Notes: a model not told the origin generated them from the sequence alone. 64,000 bases of DNA from Lates calcarifer (GCF_001640805.2 NC_066833.1:3944471-4008470), one strand, 5' to 3'; counted from the stretch's first letter, positions 49,057 to 60,698 are shown. Numbers and translations are program-made.

Positions 49057-49367
49057 GGGAGCACAGTGGTGCAGTGGTTAGCACTGTCGCCTCACAGGAA
49101 GAGGGTTCCAGGTTTGAGCCCTCAGGTTTCTGTGTAGAGTTTGCATGTTCTCCCTGTGCCTGCGTGGGTTCTCTCTGGGTACTCCAGCTTCCTCCCACAG
49201 TCCAGAGACATGCAGCTTAGGTTATCTGGTGTCTGTAGGTGTGAATGTGAGTGTGAATGTTTGTTTGTATATGTTGGCTGTGTGGTGGACTGGTGATCTG
49301 ATCAGGGTGTACCCCGCCTCTCGCCCAATGTCAGCTGGATAGACCATTAACGGATAAACAATGGATT
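49057..49367 (+). mobile_element. tRNA-derived SINE-like repeat with 10-bp target duplication
   Basis: It is flanked by ATACACAGAG at 49047-49056 and 49368-49377. The head GGTGCAGTGGTTAGCACTGT and GGTTTGAGCCC resemble tRNA A and B boxes. The body (GTTTGCATGTTCTCCCTGTG, CTCCCACAGTCC) is a very common teleost repeat. The family name is not certain. Confidence 0.8.
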
Positions 49368-49377
49368 ATACACAGAG

Positions 49378-49885
49378 AAAAGAACTTACACTGTGTATTC
49401 CAGCTAAATATGCATTATAACAGCTTCATCACCTGTTACACAAGATCAACAGTTCTTTGTGATGTTTTGATTTCAATCTGATAAACTTGATCTTATTTGT
49501 AATTTGTGTAAACAAATAACTGCATTGACCACAGTAATAAGTCATTTTTATAATATGGAAAAGTACTTGTGTGTTGTTTTATGACACATTCTACTGCAAA
49601 ATGTATACATGTGTTTGTTTTTTAAACCAAACATCTCATTCTTTACTCTTCAGCGTTTTGTGATAATGTGTGGGGTTTTTTTCAGTGTATTGTTTCTGTG
49701 ATTTATTTTTCTTAAGTGAAATGTGTTAGAGGAAAATTAATATTCTGTAATACTGTGAACATTCCTGTCTGGGCATCTCTTTATATTTTCATCCTCATTG
49801 TTAAGTCAGTGTATGAGATAAAATCTCAGATTTTGTAAACATGACAGAAAAGAGGCCACAAGCTGTTTTGTTTGCTCTATCAGGT
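49378..49885. other. intergenic downstream of crystallin gene 9
   Basis: AT-rich, non-coding; nothing recognised. Confidence 0.5.
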
Positions 49886-49907
49886 TTTATTTTGAAATGA
49901 AAATAAT

Positions 49908-50661
49908 CTAGCACATGTCCATGATGCGCCTCATGCTCATCCACCTCATGCCACTATATCCCATGTCCCTGAAGCTCCTGTACTCTCCGGGCCTCAGGTA
50001 CATCATCCTGCCTCTGTAGTGGGGCTGCTCGTACATCAGCCAGTGGCCGTCCATCACGTGGCAGGACATGCAGTCGTTCATGCGGTAGCGGTCCATGATG
50101 TTGTCACAGTCATCCATCAGCTCATACATCTGACCACCGAAGTTCTCCCTCTCGTAGATCCTCATCCTGAACTGGCCTCTGTACTGTTTTTGGAGAGAAT
50201 AAAATCAAATGAACATCTCACTATCGAGTTTTCTAGAGGCTGCAGCTGTATTCAAGTAACAATCTGACTGATGCTGCCTTATACCTACCATGGGGATCAT
50301 ACGGCAAGACCTGATACCACCGCTCCATCCCATCATGCTCATGTAGTCAGAGTACTCTCCCCTCCTCATGAACCACTGGTTTCCCATGTAGTTGGGGCGG
50401 TCGTAGACCATGAAGCAGCCGCTCTCCACCCTGCAGGAGTGACACCTGCTCAGGTAGGAGGACATGTCGGCACAGTCGCTCATGCACTCATAGGAACGAC
50501 CCTGGAAGTTCCTGTCCTCGTAGAAGATGATCTGAAAAAACAAGAGGAATGCATTCATTCAGATTTCAATTATTTGATCTTTGATATTCCACATAAACAT
50601 TTGTTTTTGTTTGAAATCAACAGTAGCTTACCTTGCCCATGCTCATGTCAGTGGTGGTCAT
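49908..50661 (-). CDS. gamma-crystallin gene 9 (Met-rich M2-like, extended N-terminus)
   Basis: Exons in gene order: 50661-50632, 50531-50289, 50183-49908. Exon 1 reads [10 protein letters not shown], giving 182 residues; later ATGs in the same frame would give MSMGK or MGK (175). Domain 1 has [25 protein letters not shown] and [11 protein letters not shown], with new Trp residues not at the ancestral core sites. Domain 2 is [20 protein letters not shown]... ending MDMC. Intron 2 is 105 bp. A polyA signal on the minus strand is at 49891-49886. The frame is intact. Confidence 0.95.
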
Positions 50662-50730
50662 GCTTGTAGGTGAGCTGTTGCTGTTGGTACTGCTACCGCT
50701 GCGCTGCTGTTCTGGTTGCTTTAACTCTTG

Positions 50731-50795
50731 CTTTTATACCTAACCATACCCTACAGAGTCAGTGGGCCCCCATTGTCTAAACTCCTGACCCAGCA
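50731..50795 (-). promoter_or_regulatory. promoter of crystallin gene 9
   Basis: On the gene strand: TGCTGGGTCAGG (50795-50784), ACAATG (50776-50771) and TATAAAAG (50738-50731). Spacing is 7 and 32 bp. Confidence 0.7.
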
Positions 50796-52726
50796 GCATG
50801 GTATAGAGCGCTGTACAGGCCTGTGTTACTGTGTCGCATAATCACATTACTGGGCCTTCGAAGACTTTAGAAATTTTTGCCCTTTTGATCAGGTAAAACA
50901 AAGCCTTTTTTTATTCTGTGGTTGTCATGTCTGTTTCCATGTATAATGGATGATACGCCAGAGGCAGTTCAGTTACAGTTTGTTCTAAAATCTGAACTGA
51001 TCATTGTTAATAATAGTAATAATAGTTGGTGTACTTCATGATGCACCATAATTATACTGTTTAGTGCATCATTGTGAATCTTACATAGTTTTTATCATGG
51101 CTGGAAATAACTCAAAATAAGTAGAGAAGAAAATTGAGAACTGACTTCAAAACTAGTAGTGTGAAGATAACCAGATGCATGATACTGTGTTAGAAAATCA
51201 GTTAACAATGTTAATTTTAGTTCTTGTGTAATTCTGATATTATTGGAGGTGCTGGCTATGTGCTTAGCATTGGCATTGTACTGGTTGCTGTTATGTTGAT
51301 CATTTCTGATTTCTTCTATGACTTTATCTGTGTTTTGTGTAGTGTTGCTTTATGCCATGTACATACACATACAGGCGTGTCTGTGTTCATCTTTCAATTT
51401 GCTTGTTAGATTTTGTAGCCCCCACACCATATGTGGTGACAAAGTGGTGAAGCATGTTCTCCTTTCTTTGTGCATTGCTCTCTCCAACAACTGTAGTCAG
51501 TCACTGTTGTGAGGAAAAAACAAACTGCTGATTAATGTACACATATTTTATTTGATATTTAATAATGCAGTGCTTGAGCCCTCCCATAGAGTTCCTTGAT
51601 GTGTGAGTACATATGTTCTGTAATTCCACTGGAACAGCCCTGACAATCTGCCTTAAAAATTACTCACTGCCCATGCGCTGATAAATTTTACAGCAGTAAT
51701 TCCAGCATTTATACAGTATCGCTTTTTCCAGTTTGAACAAATTTGAACTGGCAAATGATTTTAATCCAAATTAATTTGAATGCAATCCATGTAACATATA
51801 TATAATTGTTATGGCCATCAAGTTTAATTATTCCAAAATTTTTTGCTTGCTTGTTTGTATTACAAACATCAGTATCATCAGGAACATCAGGAAATAGTTA
51901 TAAATACTTTGATATTCACATGAGCCTCCACAAATATTTGTATGGAGAAAATGCCAGTAAGAGGCAAGAACCAGAGATAATGTTATAGAAAATTCACAAT
52001 GCTTCACTGAACTCAGGAACAAAACAGTTAAACAAAATGAACTGACACAAACTGCTGAGAGTTTTAGGCTTTTACAAAGTAATCTAACCTGTGCTTGCTG
52101 TTGACAGAGCACAAAACTGAATTTTTGTGGTTGTAACCGTATAATCGTACAAATAGTGTGACAAGGCATACCAGCATAATGAGAACAATGTTTCCTGTCT
52201 AAAATCCTGCCGTGTTGCATTGACAACAAACTAAGTGGCTACCGTAAATCACAGGCTTACCACAGTGGGTGATGAGTCTGGCTGCGTGGCACATTGCCAA
52301 CACTTTAGTAATAAAGAAGTGACTGACATTTAGCAGCACCACCTCTTAATCAGTTACTTAATAATTATTTGTGTTCATTTGAGATTTGTGTTGTAAATCT
52401 AAAGTGCCATAGCTTTTGAATTATCTGTGATAACCAAAACAACTATTCTTTTGTACAGTATGACAGTTTAAATGCTTCACACTAAAACAGTTGAATATGT
52501 AATACACAATATTAATATTTTTTTTACTTTGCTTTGAAAAGCCTAATTTTGATTTAATTTTTCTATTTTTGATCCCATTAAAATTTGCTTACCAGCAGTT
52601 GCTTGCTGTTGAAAACATTTCTTGAATTTTATTACCTATTATATATTACTGTATAATACTGCATAATATTTCACTGAGACAGTCAGACAATAAGCTTGAC
52701 AAAAGTCAAAATAGTGCAGCAGTTAC
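50796..52726. other. intergenic, crystallin genes 9-10
   Basis: Almost 2 kb of AT-rich sequence. The minus-strand frame at 51828-52229 has no family signature. No repeat ends are recognised. Confidence 0.5.
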
Positions 52727-52772
52727 TTTAATTAGTGGCATTTGATACATTCAGTGAACATTTAGTGGACAT

Positions 52773-53532
52773 CTAGTAGCAGGAATCCATGATGCGCCTC
52801 ATGCTCATCCACCTCATGCCACTATATCCCATGTCCCTGAAGCTCCTGTACTCTCCAGGCCTCAGGTACATCATCCTGCCTCTGTAGTGGGGCTGCTCGT
52901 ACATCAGCCAGTGGCCGTCCATCACGTTGCAGGACATGCAGTCGGACATACGGTAGCGGTCCATGATGTTGTCACAGTCGTCCATCAGCTCATACATCTG
53001 ACCACCGAAGTTCTCCCTCTCGTAGATCCTCATCCTGTAGGATCCTCTGTGCTGTAAAGTGCAAAACAGTCCATGTGTAGTCAGAAAAATGTCAGAACTG
53101 GTGTTACATTAAAGGTCAGTGCAGCTTATACACAACTTCATACTTACCATGGGGATCATACGGCAAGATCTAATGCAGTCTCTCATTCCCATCATGCTCA
53201 TGTAGTCAGCATACTCGCCCCTCCTCATGAAATACTGGTTTCCCATGTAGTTGGGGCGGTCGTAGACCATGAAGCAGCCGCTCTCCACCCTGCAGGAGTG
53301 ACACCTGCTCAGGTAGGAGGTCATGTCAGAGCAGTCGCTCATAGCACTCATAGGAACGACCCTGGAAGTTCCTGTCCTCGTAGAAGATGATCTGAAAAAA
53401 GTGAATTGTAATGGTTAGGAGAAAAACAGGTGGCTAGGTGAATTCACAAACAGTAATCAAACAGTAATTTCTGGTTTATTACAAGATAGTTAAAAGTACC
53501 TTGCCCCTCATGCTCATGCCGGTGTTGCTCAT
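52773..53532 (-). CDS. gamma-crystallin gene 10 (Met-rich M2-like), one-base frame break in exon 2
   Basis: Exons in gene order: 53532-53500 ([11 protein letters not shown]), 53391-53148, 53051-52773, giving 184 residues if repaired. Exon 2 is 244 nt instead of 243: at 53343 an extra A splits the RSYECMSDC codons (gene 11 has the same sequence without it), so the normal frame is lost early in domain 1. Domain 2 is [20 protein letters not shown]... ending MDSCY. Exon 3 through exon 2 is almost identical to gene 11. The promoter has lost the ATTGT box. It is either a recently disabled copy or an assembly error. A polyA variant is at 52732-52727. Confidence 0.9.
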
Positions 53533-53595
53533 GTTGGCTGCAGATGTGTTTTCGGGCTTGCTTGTGTACTGCCTTCCTACCTAGTTTAACCCTTT

Positions 53596-53658
53596 CCTTT
53601 TATATGCAACCAAACGTAAAGAACCAGTGGCCCCCTTCAGAGAACCCCTTACTCTGCA
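53596..53658 (-). promoter_or_regulatory. promoter of crystallin gene 10 (degenerate upstream module)
   Basis: TATAAAAGG on the gene strand (53604-53596) is intact. The MARE-like position reads TGCAGAGTAAGG (53658-53647) and the ATTGT box is replaced. Confidence 0.55.
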
Positions 53659-54209
53659 AATTACTATTGAAGCCTATAGAATGCTGCAGTTACGTCCATT
53701 TTTTCAGGCCCAGGGTACCTCACAGTCTTTAGAAAGGCCTTTTCTCTCATTACAGAAAGCATTTTCAACAGTGCTTGTAATAGGTGAATGGCCTGGCCCA
53801 TGTGACTGCTAAGAATTGTGTGTATGACCTGTATGGGGTGTAATGTGTCTGTATTTGGTTATCTGAATTGAGATATGGGAATAACCTGTTCATTTCATAA
53901 TGAAATGAGTTCCACATATGATTAGACACATTTTTAATTAAGAGATGCATGTAGTGCAAAGGTAAAACTTTGATTTCACTTACAAGCTACAGATTTATCT
54001 ATACTACTACAATAAATAAACATATAAATAAACTGGCATGTTCACTGTACAAGAAACGCTTGAGAACAGTAATTTCCAAAAATTCATCAAGTGTATTTAT
54101 TGGCACATTTTGCTCTTGTTTAAGTTGGCTAAGGTTTAAGGTTTGTTGAGGATAGAGGAGTGTAGTCAATAGGGATGAGCTGTATATTCTAATCAGACTT
54201 ATGTTTAGT
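53659..54209. other. intergenic upstream of crystallin gene 10
   Basis: Non-coding; frames at 53544-53812 overlap promoter sequence and are not genes. Confidence 0.5.
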
Positions 54210-54217
54210 TTCATTTA

Positions 54218-54494
54218 GTGGTGGCTGTGGCTCAGGAGGTAGAGCAGGTCGTCCTCTAATCATAGGGTCAGTGGTTCAATCCCTGCCTCCTCTAGTCTGT
54301 GCACTGAAGCATCCCTAGGCATGATACTGAATCCAAAATTGCCCTTGATGTATTATGGGTATGTGTGTTCAGAGTGCTTCATGCATATGGAGTGTTGTAT
54401 GAAAGTGTGTGTAAATGGGTGAATGTCAGTTGCAGCCTTAAAGTGCTTTGAGTGGTCAGTATGACGAGAAAAGTGCTTATATTACTGCAGTCCA
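54218..54494 (+). mobile_element. tRNA-derived SINE with 8-bp target duplication
   Basis: It is flanked by TTCATTTA at 54210-54217 and 54495-54502. The tRNA-like head has TGGCTCAGGAGGTAGAGCAG (A box) and GGTTCAATCC (B box). The tail has AAAGTGCTTTGAGTGGTCAG. It is not a functional tRNA gene. Confidence 0.85.
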
Positions 54495-54574
54495 TTCATT
54501 TATGTTATGTATACATCAAATAGGCTAACAGGATATTAAGATAATGATGCTGGACTTGTTTGTTTTGTAGTAAG

Positions 54575-54845
54575 TTCAATTCAGTTCAATTCAGTTTTAT
54601 TTATATAGCGCCATATCACAACAACAGTCATCTCAAGGCACTTTTCATATAGAGCAGGTCTAGACCGTACTCTTTAAAATATGGTATTTACAGAGAGAGA
54701 CCCAACAAATCCCAACATGAGCAGCACTAGGCGACAGTGGCAATGAAAAACTTCCTTTAAGAGGCAGAAACCTCGAGCAGAACCGGACTCAGGGTGGGCG
54801 GACATCTGCCTCGACCGGTTGGGTTAAGAAGGAGAGAGAGAGGGG
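54575..54845 (+). repeat. interspersed fish repeat (GCGCCATATCACAACAA type)
   Basis: It contains TTTTATTTATATAGCGCCAT, GAGCAGGTCTAGACCGTACT, CAGTGGCAATGAAAAACTTC, AACCTCGAGCAGAACCGGAC and CATCTGCCTCGACCGGTTGG, a very common percomorph repeat. The class is unsure. Confidence 0.65.
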
Positions 54846-55366
54846 GAGAGGTAAGTAAGTGTAAGTGTAGTAAGTGTACTCTTGCTTGTTGTATGACTGT
54901 TTGCTGTTTATGTTTTGTTGATGTGTTAAGTGTACATGATATGGGTTTATATATTTGAGAAATAAAAATAAAATCTTGCACAGACTGACAGTCAGCTTCT
55001 GCATTTTCACTGTGGGCCAACAGGACAGACACCAAGCTATTATTCAGTGGCCCTGCAACTTGAGAAAACACAAGCAAATTGAGTCAACAAAATCAAGTAG
55101 AGTAGAAGGAGCTTCATAATGCATACTGCATGCAGCAAGTACAAAAAAAATATGCCACTCCAGCAACCAATACGAGGAGCACAAAGAGAAAAGATGGTGG
55201 CGGGTTTTGCTTTAAATGTGAGTGAAATATATGAATTGGTACAAGAAGTTTGAAACTTCCAGTGATTTCATCAAACGTCAGTCCAGTACTCCTGGAAGGT
55301 GGTGGTGCTCAGACTGTGAGAAAAGCAAGAAATTGCGATGTAGTTTTGTAAAGTTTCCCCTGAGGA
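54846..55366. other. intergenic, no recognised feature
   Basis: Non-coding sequence between two repeats; no gene seen. Confidence 0.5.
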
Positions 55367-55750
55367 GGGTGCTAGAGGAAAGGCCTTGGGTGCCTCTTAA
55401 ACTAAAAATCATCTCCTTTGGAGCATGAATGTGCTAAGCAAATTTCACGGCAGTTAGCCTGTGTGTTTATATACCTTTAATGCAAATTTGGAAAAAGCTC
55501 ATCCTCTTTCATTGCATGAACCTCCTCAGTAAACTTGTCAGCCAATTAGATTTTAATATTTTGTGTGGACTGATGGTGGTGCCGGAGAAAGGGTCAACAA
55601 AGGTCAGGGTCAACAAAAGCTTTTGGATTCATACTCTGGACAAAGTGTTGGTGAGGTGCAGTTTTGAACTGACAAAGGTACCCGAGTAAAGGGTCAAGGG
55701 GTCACGAAAATCATTGGACTCATCCTTTGGGGATCAAGAATATTCCTGCT
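55367..55750. repeat. interspersed repeat (ATGCTAAC/AATAGTTGTTGA family), copy 2
   Basis: Degenerate segments GGACTGATGGTGGTGCCGGA, AAAGGGTCAAGGGGTCACGA and ATTGGACTCATCCTTTGGGG parallel the copy at 29.7-30.2 kb. Confidence 0.5.
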
Positions 55751-56590
55751 TTATCTCATAGCAACCTGGTGATTAGTTGTACAGATACAGTATTGTACTA
55801 AGGACTAAAGCTGTGCTAAAGATTTTACAGAAAACAATAAGGTCTTTAAAAGCCTTATTCTGTGTGTTTCCTGATACTATCATATCACATGCCTGTTTGA
55901 TACCAAAGGCTTTGATCTGACTTACTCCACAAAAGACAAAATGTTTTTCACTTAAAGGACCACTTTAATTTATACTTTCTGTTCATTTGTAGAGTGGAAT
56001 CTCTGATGACATTTATAATAGTACAACACGTCCAGGGTGAAATTATCCTGGGTGAGATTTCCCATTCCTTTCAAAGTCCCAATTAACTGATTAGCTTTTT
56101 GAAAATTAAATTTCTATTCATTTATTTTTTTTGCTGTGCAACCTGCACTTGTGTAAAATAATAGTTTTGGCAGTTTTAATAACCATAAATTATATAATTA
56201 AAAGACATGTCTTTCATCATGATTTATTTTAATTTTTTGCTTCCATTTTAAAAGAGTGATATTTTATATGAATAACATAAAAGTAGGGGTGACTTTAAAC
56301 CAAAATGTTTGTGCCACAAAATAGCCAAAGGGATGGATATTACTATTATTAATCTTTAATTTTTGTTCTTCATGGAGCATTTGTGATCATTTGTGAAATG
56401 TGCAGCCCCTGTTATTCTGTGTATGTACTGCATGCATCAGGTGCTGTCCCACAACAACAGTGTTTTCTGTGTTGCTTCAACATTTCAAGAATCACTGAAT
56501 ACCTCGTGTCACATTTTAAAGCAATGGCTCAATCATTTGCTAAATTTATATGAAATGATGCAACAGGTAGCAATTATTTGTCAAAAAAGT
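55751..56590. other. intergenic downstream of crystallin gene 11
   Basis: AT-rich, non-coding; nothing recognised. Confidence 0.5.
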
Positions 56591-56632
56591 TTTATTGCTT
56601 TGGCTTTTTAGACATATTCTACACGACTGTTT

Positions 56633-57359
56633 TTACATGTCCATGATGCGCCTCATGCTCATCCACCTCATGCCACTATATCCCATGTCCCTGAAGCTCC
56701 TGTACTCTCCGGGCCTCAGGTACATCATCCTGCCTCTGTAGTGGGGCTGCTCGTACATCAGCCAGTGGCCGTCCATCACGTTGCAGGACATGCAGTCGGA
56801 CATACGGTAGCGGTCCATGATGTTGTCACAGTCGTCCATCAGCTCATACATCTGACCACCGAAGTTCTCCCTCTCGTAGATCCTCATCCTGTAGGATCCT
56901 CTGTGCTGTAAAGTGCAAAACAGTCCATGTGTAGTCAGAAAAATGTCAGAATGGTGTTACATTAAAGGTCAGTGCAGCTTATACACAACTTCATACTTAC
57001 CATGGGGATCATACGGCAAGATCTAATGCAGTCTCTCATTCCCATCATGCTCATGTAGTCAGCATACTCGCCCCTCCTCATGAAATACTGGTTTCCCATG
57101 TAGTTGGGGCGGTCGTAGACCATGAAGCAGCCGCTCTCCACCCTGCAGGAGTGACACCTGCTCAGGTAGGAGGACATGTCAGAGCAGTCGCTCATGCACT
57201 CATAGGAACGACCCTGGAAGTTCCTGTCCTCGTAGAAGATGATCTGAAAAAGGACAAAATATAAGGAATGGGAATTTAAGGTAAAAAAAAGAGAGATAAT
57301 ATCAAGACTCAAATAAAAATAGTTGGTGATGTGAGTGTGCTTACCCTGCCCATGGTCAT
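56633..57359 (-). CDS. gamma-crystallin gene 11 (Met-rich M2-like)
   Basis: Exons in gene order: 57359-57345 (MTMGR; Arg replaces the usual Lys), 57243-57001, 56905-56633, encoding 176 residues. Domain 1: [47 protein letters not shown]. Domain 2: [20 protein letters not shown]..., ending MDM one residue short of its neighbours. Intron 2 is 95 bp and nearly identical to that of gene 10, while exon 1, intron 1 and flanks differ. A polyA signal on the minus strand is at 56596-56591. The frame is intact. Confidence 0.95.
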
Positions 57360-57428
57360 GGTAGTTGTGTTAGTTCTTCAGAGAACTGTGCTCCTGCTAC
57401 ACTGATGACAGTCCTGTTTTAACTGTTA

Positions 57429-57491
57429 CTTTTATACCTGACCAAACCCAAAGAATCTGTGGCTCCCATTGTGTAAACCCCTGACCCAGCA
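57429..57491 (-). promoter_or_regulatory. promoter of crystallin gene 11
   Basis: On the gene strand: TGCTGGGTCAGG (57491-57480), ACAATG (57472-57467) and TATAAAAG (57436-57429). Spacing is 7 and 30 bp. Confidence 0.7.
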
Positions 57492-58420
57492 ACATGGTAT
57501 AGAGGCCTATAGAGTGCTGAGGGGCATTTGTCCCATTTCCATGTGACTGGATCCCCTAGAAGACTTTGGAATGGATTTTTCCATAGGGAAGTAAATACAA
57601 TGAGCATTTTTTGAAATCACATTACAGAGTAATGGATAAGTGAGATAAGATAATGGATAAGAGAGATGGATAAGTGGACGATTTATAGATGTGAGTTTCC
57701 TATTGTATGACAATAATAGCCTGAAATGCCAGTATATAATGCACATCTATATGAACAAAACCTATTTATCCAGCTGTTTATGGAACTGTGTACTGTATAT
57801 GGTAAACACAAAAAATAAGTGGCGAGTGTGAACACAATTTACAACCAGCTATTTTATCTAAAAAGTAAAGAAGAAAAATTTCAAAAATATCTTGTCAAAG
57901 TTAATGATTGGTTGTTTGCTTGTCTAATCTTAATGTTTAAATTTGCTGACTTTAATCAGAAAAGCAAGGAGAAGAAGCCAAGATGTATTATTTAATTAGT
58001 ATTTATTGATAATATTCCAGTATTGTATCAACCCAGTCTCACAGCAGTTTGTGAAATAGTCCCAAAATTAACTTTATTGATTTGTGTACATGGACACAAA
58101 TATTACAGTTTTTTCACAACACTCAGCAAAACTGCAATGTGAAACCAAAACTAATCAAATGAGATATATGCAGTGTAACAAAAACATGGTGCTTCTCCAT
58201 TTTTGGACTCACTTATATGAATGTGTGGTGTCTTATAAATAAACAATGATACAAAGTTACAAAATGATACTAAGTTCATCCAAAATCCTTTGATACAAGA
58301 GGTATAGTGGTGCATATAACCAACTCTAGGTGGTTAATTATGTCATGGTTAGCTTGCCAGCTACAGCAGTTCACCACTACCCCTGCAGTGGTCACTATGT
58401 CACCAGGCTTTCACCCTTCA
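57492..58420. other. intergenic, crystallin genes 11-12, proximal part
   Basis: AT-rich, non-coding; no repeat family recognised. Confidence 0.5.
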
Positions 58421-58430
58421 CCCACTTGAC

Positions 58431-58439
58431 ATGGGCAAG
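58431..58439 (+). pseudogene. orphan crystallin exon 1-like sequence (MGK with donor)
   Basis: ATGGGCAAG|GTAGGA matches gene 12 exon 1 and its donor over 17 consecutive bases (58429-58445), but on the opposite strand. No TATA lies 60-90 bp upstream and no crystallin exon 2 or 3 follows on the plus strand, so it is at most a relic. Confidence 0.4.
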
Positions 58440-58860
58440 GTAGGATGGATTGATTTCCACTTTGTGGTGTGACTGCCATGTAACATATTTGTGTTACAAT
58501 GTAGGTTTTGTATAGAGTTGAGGGCTTTATGAACTCTGGATTTGGCACCTCATGGTTTGTGAGTGAAAATGTATTGTCTTTGAAATGTAGACCCAGTATG
58601 TGGACTCAGAGGTTGGTTGGAAAGCTTCAGTAAAAAGAATATAATTGTGTTACCTCAATCACTCCTACTCTTCACTCTAATCCTCAATCTGTTAGGCTAA
58701 TTCCTACTTGTCCACATTATGTATGTAACAAGTTTTTTCACACTGTTAACAGTTAGAATGAATGACAGCTTAACATTTACAAGCAGTGATTGTTGGATGA
58801 TTATTGCCCTGTACCTCAAGTAGAACCAAACACAACACATTCAATAGACTGATTTGACAT

Positions 58861-59225
58861 TGTAAGGGTGGGCGCGGTTGGCACTCAGCTGCAGGAAATA
58901 GAGGTGCAGAGATGGCTCATGAGATCAGCGCCAGGTGAGTTGATTGGCACAGCTGGGGCTAGTTGTGTAATCACACTCTAACTTTGAATGCAGTGGCATG
59001 CTGGAACTAAGATGACGTCCACACCAGCCTGCTGCATATAGGTTGTGAAGAACTGGAAATATTGTTTGTTGGACTGTACAGTTAGTTAAAGGAGTGGGTG
59101 GTGTGCACGTGCCAGATAAGTCAAGCAACCAGAGAGTTGTACATTCGTGTTGAAAGTGTGTGGGAACAATTGACACAATAAAGGATGTTGTCTGTGAGTC
59201 TTGTTGCCCAACAGATCTCATTACA
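58861..59225 (+). mobile_element. possible solo LTR
   Basis: It begins TGTAAGGG and ends ATTACA, with terminal TGTAA/TTACA inverted bases. An AATAAA (59178-59183) lies about 43 bp from the 3' end, as in an R-U5 region. No target duplication or internal retroelement sequence is visible, so the call is tentative. Confidence 0.35.
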
Positions 59226-60190
59226 CACAACACGCAGTATGATAGATCTGCAGCAGCTTCAGCTGGTGACTGAGCTGGCACAAAATGTTGCCTGTGCACC
59301 CTTTTTCTCCATTTTAGCATTCAGTGTGAAAACTGGGCATTATTTCAACCTGAAAGATGGAAGAGTGACTTGTATAGAAACAGTTCCACTTTGTGATACA
59401 CAAAGGCTAAGCTGGCTATTAATATATGAAACATTTAAATTAAATTGTTGGAAAATTGTGGGAGATGAGGAAAAAAACTCATAGCAGGATCTAGAGCCAT
59501 GATATGTAAGGCAGCAGTATATAATAAACAGACAATGTTACAAAAATGTTGCTGTAAGACTGGTACAAATAATAAAGTAATTTGTGACATTAGTAACACA
59601 GTGAAACAATGCACTACACTACAATAAAATCAATAAGTAATATGTGAGTCAAATCCATGCTCTTTGTTCTCAATCCAAAAATGTGTGATTGTCCATCATA
59701 TGATCTATTTAGATCCAGATTACAATCAACTCCCAAAAGTTCTAGTGGTTTCCTTCATTTCTGCAGAGTGTCCAATTTCTTGTCCAAAGTCACAACCTCT
59801 GAGATCAGAGATTTCCACATGGAAATAGAAGGAGGGTCATCTCTGACCCTCTTCACCGTTGATGCAAAGTATTATATTGTAGTTCTACATGCCTATTCTA
59901 AATTTGAATTCTTGAAGGCAATCGCAAAACCTTGTCTCACACATCATTATCTATTTGAACAAAGTACACTAGGACGTTCCATGAAAGTTTACCCAGGTTC
60001 AAGCTTAACATCTCAGAATAGAATTTGGATATGAAGTGTTTTTGCTGCTTATGCTTAAGAAAAAAGTTATCTAATGGATGTAAATCATTTGGAATTTCCA
60101 GTAAGTTGTTCTTTTTACACCGTCTTAACATTTGTGAATTTATACAAAACACAGTACAGCTGAGAATAGCAGGACATGTCACAGAGCAAA
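59226..60190. other. intergenic, no recognised gene
   Basis: Frames at 59185-59484 and 59657-60034 have no family signature or splice context. Confidence 0.45.
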
Positions 60191-60350
60191 GCACTGGACA
60201 TGTTTAAATGTGGACCTGATGGTGGCGCTAGATGAGTAGTCAGGGATTCATCAAAGTATGTCTGTACCATATTTAGTTGTAATTCATCTAATAGTTGTTG
60301 AGATCATTTCAGTCTGGACTAATGGTGTTAGACCAACTCACAGACTGACA
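60191..60350. repeat. interspersed repeat (ATGCTAAC/AATAGTTGTTGA family), copy 3
   Basis: GTGGACCTGATGGTGGCGCT, AATAGTTGTTGAGATCATTT and CAGTCTGGACTAATGGTG match the family at 29.7 kb. Truncated. Confidence 0.55.
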
Positions 60351-60698
60351 TCAACATCCTTATTCTATTTACACACAATGTATTTGAAATTCTGCACATA
60401 AACATATTTTTCCTGTAATTATGTAGGTATTTATACAGTATATTCGCTTTTATGTCTTTCTTTTGGCTTTGAACATGTGTTAGTAGAAGACATCTTGCTG
60501 TATGTTTGAAGTTTGATATAAAGCACTGTCTCGTAGAGCCATACTGGATGGGCTAAATGTTTGGTATGATGGAGAAATTAAACTGAACTCCAACCACGGT
60601 GAACACTATGGTATAATGCTTACTGTACTGATAGTGATTAAATACAATGACACCAGAATTTAGAAAGTTATATCATTTATTGAAGTCAAAATGTACAA

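Noticed and set aside
50271..50669. 132-codon plus-strand frame, with similar ones at 53.07, 61.06 and 46.35 kb
   Set aside because: Antisense shadows of crystallin exons; they recur only because the exons are similar.
54218..54300. tRNA gene from the A/B box-like head
   Set aside because: It is the head of a SINE with 8-bp target duplications and lacks a proper cloverleaf.
59657..60034. 125-codon plus-strand frame
   Set aside because: No family signature, no splice context and an AT-rich intergenic setting.
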